Assembly: GCA_913058185.1 (NCBI GenBank)
Contig: CAJXQX010000015.1
Span: forward strand, 1 to 63,920
Length of the DNA: 63,920 nucleotides
Reading direction: 5' to 3'
Origin: an uncultured Verrucomicrobiota bacterium
GTDB taxonomy: Bacteria; Verrucomicrobiota; Verrucomicrobiia; Opitutales; Opitutaceae
Below, piece by piece: positions 61,489 to 63,920 of this stretch; position 1 is the first letter of the stretch; every line of letters begins with the position of its first letter. The notes under the pieces are model-generated. The model had not been told where the DNA came from. It searched no databases and saw nothing but the letters and a program-made list of their open reading frames with translations. The position numbers and the translations under genes were made by a program.

Positions 61489-62820
61489 ATGAGCTTACCC
61501 CGACTCTGCTGCCTTCTCGGTTTTATTTGCACCTCTCTCAGTGCCGCATCCCGACCCAACATCATCGTGATCCTAGCCGACGACCTTGGATACGGGGACC
61601 TCTCGAGCTATGGAGCCTCTTCGACGCTCACCCCTGAAATTGACAAACTCATGGGCCGAGGGATGCGCTTCGATCAGTTCTATTCCAACTGCACCGTCTG
61701 CACGCCAACGCGCGCTTCACTGCTGACCGGACAATACCCCGACAAAATTGGGGCTCCGGGCGTGATTCGCCAAAACGCGGAAAACTCGTGGGGCTACTTT
61801 GATCCCGCCACGACCACCCTGCCCGATATGCTCCGCACCGGCGGCTATCACACCGGTATGGTCGGCAAATGGCACTTGGGTTACGAAGCGCCCAATATCC
61901 CGAACCACCGGGGTTTCGATTTTTTTCACGGTTTCCTCGGCGATATGATGGACGACTACTGGACCCATCTGCGTGGTGACATCAATTGGATGCGCCTCAA
62001 CGAAGACACCATCGATCCCCCCGGTCATGCTACCGAGATCTTTTCGGACTGGGCCATCGACTACATCGACGACCACGCTACTCGCCCCGACGATAAACCG
62101 TTCTTTCTCTACCTCGCTTACAATGCGCCTCATTTCCCCATTCAACCGCCGGACGACTGGATCGCTCGGGTTAAAAAGCGCGAACCGCACCTCACCGAAC
62201 TACGCGCCATCAACGTCGCCTTTGTTGAGCACCTCGATCACCACCTCGGCCGAGTCATCGATGCCGTGGGTTCCGCCGGCATCGATGAAGAAACGATCAT
62301 CGTGTTCTCTTCCGACAATGGAGGTTCAATCCCGCACGGCGCGCTCAACACGCCTTGGCGCGGCGGCAAACAAGACCACTGGGAAGGCGGCATTCGCGTC
62401 CCCACTTGCGTGGTCTGGCCGGGTCAGATTCCGGTAAAACGCTCCGACGTGCCCGGCATGACCATGGATTTTTTTCCCACGCTCGGCCGCATTGCGGGCG
62501 TGGACATTGATCATCAGATCGATGGGCAGGATCTCAGCTCTGTTTGGCTCGAAAATAGATCAGGCGATCCCGATCGTACCATGATTTGGGTGCGCCGCGA
62601 AGGAGGTAATCGCTTCCAAGGACGTGCCTACTACGCCATCCGCCAAGGGCCGTGGAAACTCACCCAAAACACTTCGTTCGAGCCGATGCAGCTCGTCAAT
62701 CTGGAGGAAGATCCCTACGAGAAAAATCCGTTACCCGCCCAGGGCCCGATTGCGAACAAGCTCATCAGTCAGCTCCGTCTCCATATTCAAGAAGCCGGTC
62801 AGGTTCCCTGGCAGCCCTAA
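61489..62820 (+). CDS. Arylsulfatase
   Basis: 443 residues, signal peptide [40 protein letters not shown], formylglycine motif [60 protein letters not shown] and [40 protein letters not shown]. The canonical C-T-P-T-R and [16 protein letters not shown] blocks mark an S1 arylsulfatase of the carrageenan/ulvan/mucin-desulfating type. Complete. Secreted. It is followed after 40 bp by the ABC ATPase gene. Confidence 0.95.
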   Translation: MSLPRLCCLLGFICTSLSAASRPNIIVILADDLGYGDLSSYGASSTLTPEIDKLMGRGMRFDQFYSNCTVCTPTRASLLTGQYPDKIGAPGVIRQNAENSWGYFDPATTTLPDMLRTGGYHTGMVGKWHLGYEAPNIPNHRGFDFFHGFLGDMMDDYWTHLRGDINWMRLNEDTIDPPGHATEIFSDWAIDYIDDHATRPDDKPFFLYLAYNAPHFPIQPPDDWIARVKKREPHLTELRAINVAFVEHLDHHLGRVIDAVGSAGIDEETIIVFSSDNGGSIPHGALNTPWRGGKQDHWEGGIRVPTCVVWPGQIPVKRSDVPGMTMDFFPTLGRIAGVDIDHQIDGQDLSSVWLENRSGDPDRTMIWVRREGGNRFQGRAYYAIRQGPWKLTQNTSFEPMQLVNLEEDPYEKNPLPAQGPIANKLISQLRLHIQEAGQVPWQP

Positions 62821-62860
62821 CCAATCCCGCGAATTCCGCCACCCGTTCTCTTTACTCATC

Positions 62861-63095
62861 ATGGCCCGCGTCGTCCTAGAAAATCTCGTCAAAACCTACC
62901 CGCCAACGGACAAAAAGAATCCGGCGTTCACGGCGGTGAAAGGAATCGACCTCGAAATCCGTGACCGTGAGTTCATGGTGTTGGTCGGGCCTTCGGGCTG
63001 CGGCAAATCCACCACCCTGCGCATGATCGCAGGACTCGAGGACATCACTGCCGGGTCCATCGCCATCGATGATCAGGTCGTAAACGAGGTCCCGC
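62861..63095 (+). CDS. Sugar ABC transporter ATP-binding protein, N-terminal part of a damaged gene
   Basis: Starts [15 protein letters not shown] and contains the Walker A site [20 protein letters not shown] and the start of the helical region ([14 protein letters not shown]). At about 63093-63098 the reading frame breaks and the text jumps to [10 protein letters not shown]. In MalK/UgpC-type proteins about 40 residues (the Q-loop region 'MVFQNYALYPHM') separate these points, so a deletion of about 120 bp that also shifts the frame is inferred. Confidence 0.75.
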
Positions 63096-63875
63096 GTGCA
63101 AGAAGCCGCCGACATGCTGGGCCTGTCCGAGCTGCTCGAGCGTAAACCCAAGGCCCTTTCCGGTGGTCAGCGCCAACGTGTGGCGGTTGGTCGTGCCATC
63201 GTGCGTAAGCCCAAGGTGTTCTTGTTCGACGAACCACTTTCGAAACTCGACGCCAAGATGCGGGTTGCGACTCGCACGGAGATATCCCGTCTCCACGCCA
63301 AACTCGACGCGACCATGATCTACGTCACCCACGATCAGATTGAAGCGATGACCATGGGTAACCGTATCTGCGTGATGAAGGATGGGGTGATCATGCAGGT
63401 CGATGAGCCATTGGATCTCTACAACACCCCCGCCAATCTCTACGTCGCGAGTTTCATCGGGTCTCCGCCCATGAACCTTTTCACTGGCCGGCTCGCCGCT
63501 CAAAATGACGGCTGGATCTTCCATGAAGAGAACTCGGCCGAACACGCCATCAGCGTTCCGCTGCCGCCATCGATGTCCGCGATCGCGGCCGACCGAAGTG
63601 ACCAACCGATTGTTTTGGGCATTCGCCCCGAGAACATAACCGAGGTGTCCGAGGATTCCACCGATGCGATCACGATCTCCTTGGAAATTGCCGAACCCAT
63701 AGGCGCCGAGACCTACCTTTATCTGAACACCGGCGCGACCAGCTTCATTGCCCGCGTGGCCCCAACGTCGGCCCATCGCCCTAGAGATAGGGTTTCATTA
63801 CAATTCGATCCGGCCAAACTGCATTTGTTCGATCCTGGTAGTGGCCTGAACCTCCGAGCCGCCCAACCCAAAGAC
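63096..63875 (+). CDS. Sugar ABC transporter ATP-binding protein, C-terminal part, open at contig end
   Basis: Continues in the +3 frame from [20 protein letters not shown]. Signature motif [20 protein letters not shown], Walker [22 protein letters not shown]-loop [16 protein letters not shown], then the MalK-type regulatory TOBE domain ([53 protein letters not shown]). It energises import of sugars. The last native codon is at about 63875; beyond that the frame runs into Nextera adapter. The ORF lacks a start because of the deletion upstream. Confidence 0.85.
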
Positions 63876-63920
63876 CTGTCTCTTATACACATCTCCGAGC
63901 CCACGAGACCGAGGCTGATC
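63876..63920 (+). other. Nextera i7 adapter (library contamination)
   Basis: 63876-63894 is CTGTCTCTTATACACATCT, the Tn5 mosaic end in reverse; 63895-63909 is CCGAGCCCACGAGAC, the read-2 primer; 63910-63917 (CGAGGCTG) is an index; then ATC starts the P7 primer. Translations give the known artefact peptides SLIHISEPTRPRLI and [10 protein letters not shown]. Confidence 0.98.

Noticed and set aside
63719-63904. Minus-strand open frame starting [11 protein letters not shown]
   Set aside because: Its start lies in the Nextera adapter; the rest is antisense to the ABC ATPase.

Overview
The window is one complete assembled contig of about 57-60% G+C from a member of the Verrucomicrobiota, most likely order Opitutales. 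The pointers are the PSCyt1/DUF1549/DUF1553 plus DUF1501 pair, many secreted sulfatases, a YHYH/immunoglobulin surface protein with the repeats common in Opitutaceae, DUF5069 paralogues, a heparinase II/III protein and RAYT transposases. Both contig ends are untrimmed Nextera adapter (1-48 and 63876-63920). Several breaks look like library or assembly damage rather than biology: two inverted joins (about 12.27 and 61.09 kb), an internal deletion in an ABC ATPase, and single-base frameshifts. Any apparent pseudogene here should be read with that in mind.

Layout. 0-6.6 kb: LigA fragment, PSCyt1/DUF1549/DUF1553 and DUF1501 genes, DinB protein, aldo/keto reductase. 6.6-11.5 kb: accessory stretch with a decayed RAYT transposase joined to a sulfatase tail, small lipoproteins, a phage terminase small-subunit-like gene between two copies of a 41-bp repeat, ending at the 3' end of the tmRNA gene ssrA, a classic integration site. 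11.5-14 kb: astB fragment, broken WxxxDPxAA-repeat gene, thioredoxin-like protein, nitroreductase. 14-22 kb: an EF-hand secreted protein, a histidine kinase with a Pro/Gly/Arg-rich sensor loop, an OmpR-type regulator, a YHYH surface protein and a protein fusing an MbnP-like copper-binding domain to an MbnH/MauG-like di-heme peroxidase. CTTAAC-N5-CTTAAC type direct repeats lie in front of these genes and suggest one regulon; this is the best candidate for an undescribed system. 22-33 kb: TonB-like protein, asnS, a YqhD-like dehydrogenase behind two palindromic operators, a frameshifted 'KPKLSL' membrane protein, RarD, FKBP, RRM protein, peptide-binding lipoprotein and small housekeeping genes.

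33-42 kb: gluconokinase, penicillin acylase, and a tight operon of nucleoside deoxyribosyltransferase, upp, two acetyltransferases (one fused to SH3-like domains) and DUF5069, then carbonic anhydrase and a second peptide-binding lipoprotein. 42-44 kb: an intact RAYT transposase with its 17-bp repeats and a pseudouridine synthase. 44-50 kb: a TRAP transporter set (TatT, DctP, DctQM fusion), PaaI thioesterase, uracil permease and an interrupted ChbG/YdjC deacetylase. 50-57.7 kb: DEAD-box helicase, RNase H-like protein, heparinase II/III protein and Tex, with GGTAGGG-headed hairpin repeats between them. 57.7-63.9 kb: three full sulfatases and one truncated, a truncated metallo-beta-lactamase and a damaged sugar ABC ATPase.

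Together the genes describe a heterotrophic bacterium degrading sulfated polysaccharides (sulfatases, heparinase-like lyase, deacetylase), importing organic acids (TRAP) and peptides, salvaging uracil and nucleosides (uraA, upp, deoxyribosyltransferase), and carrying a probable copper- or redox-linked surface module under its own two-component system.
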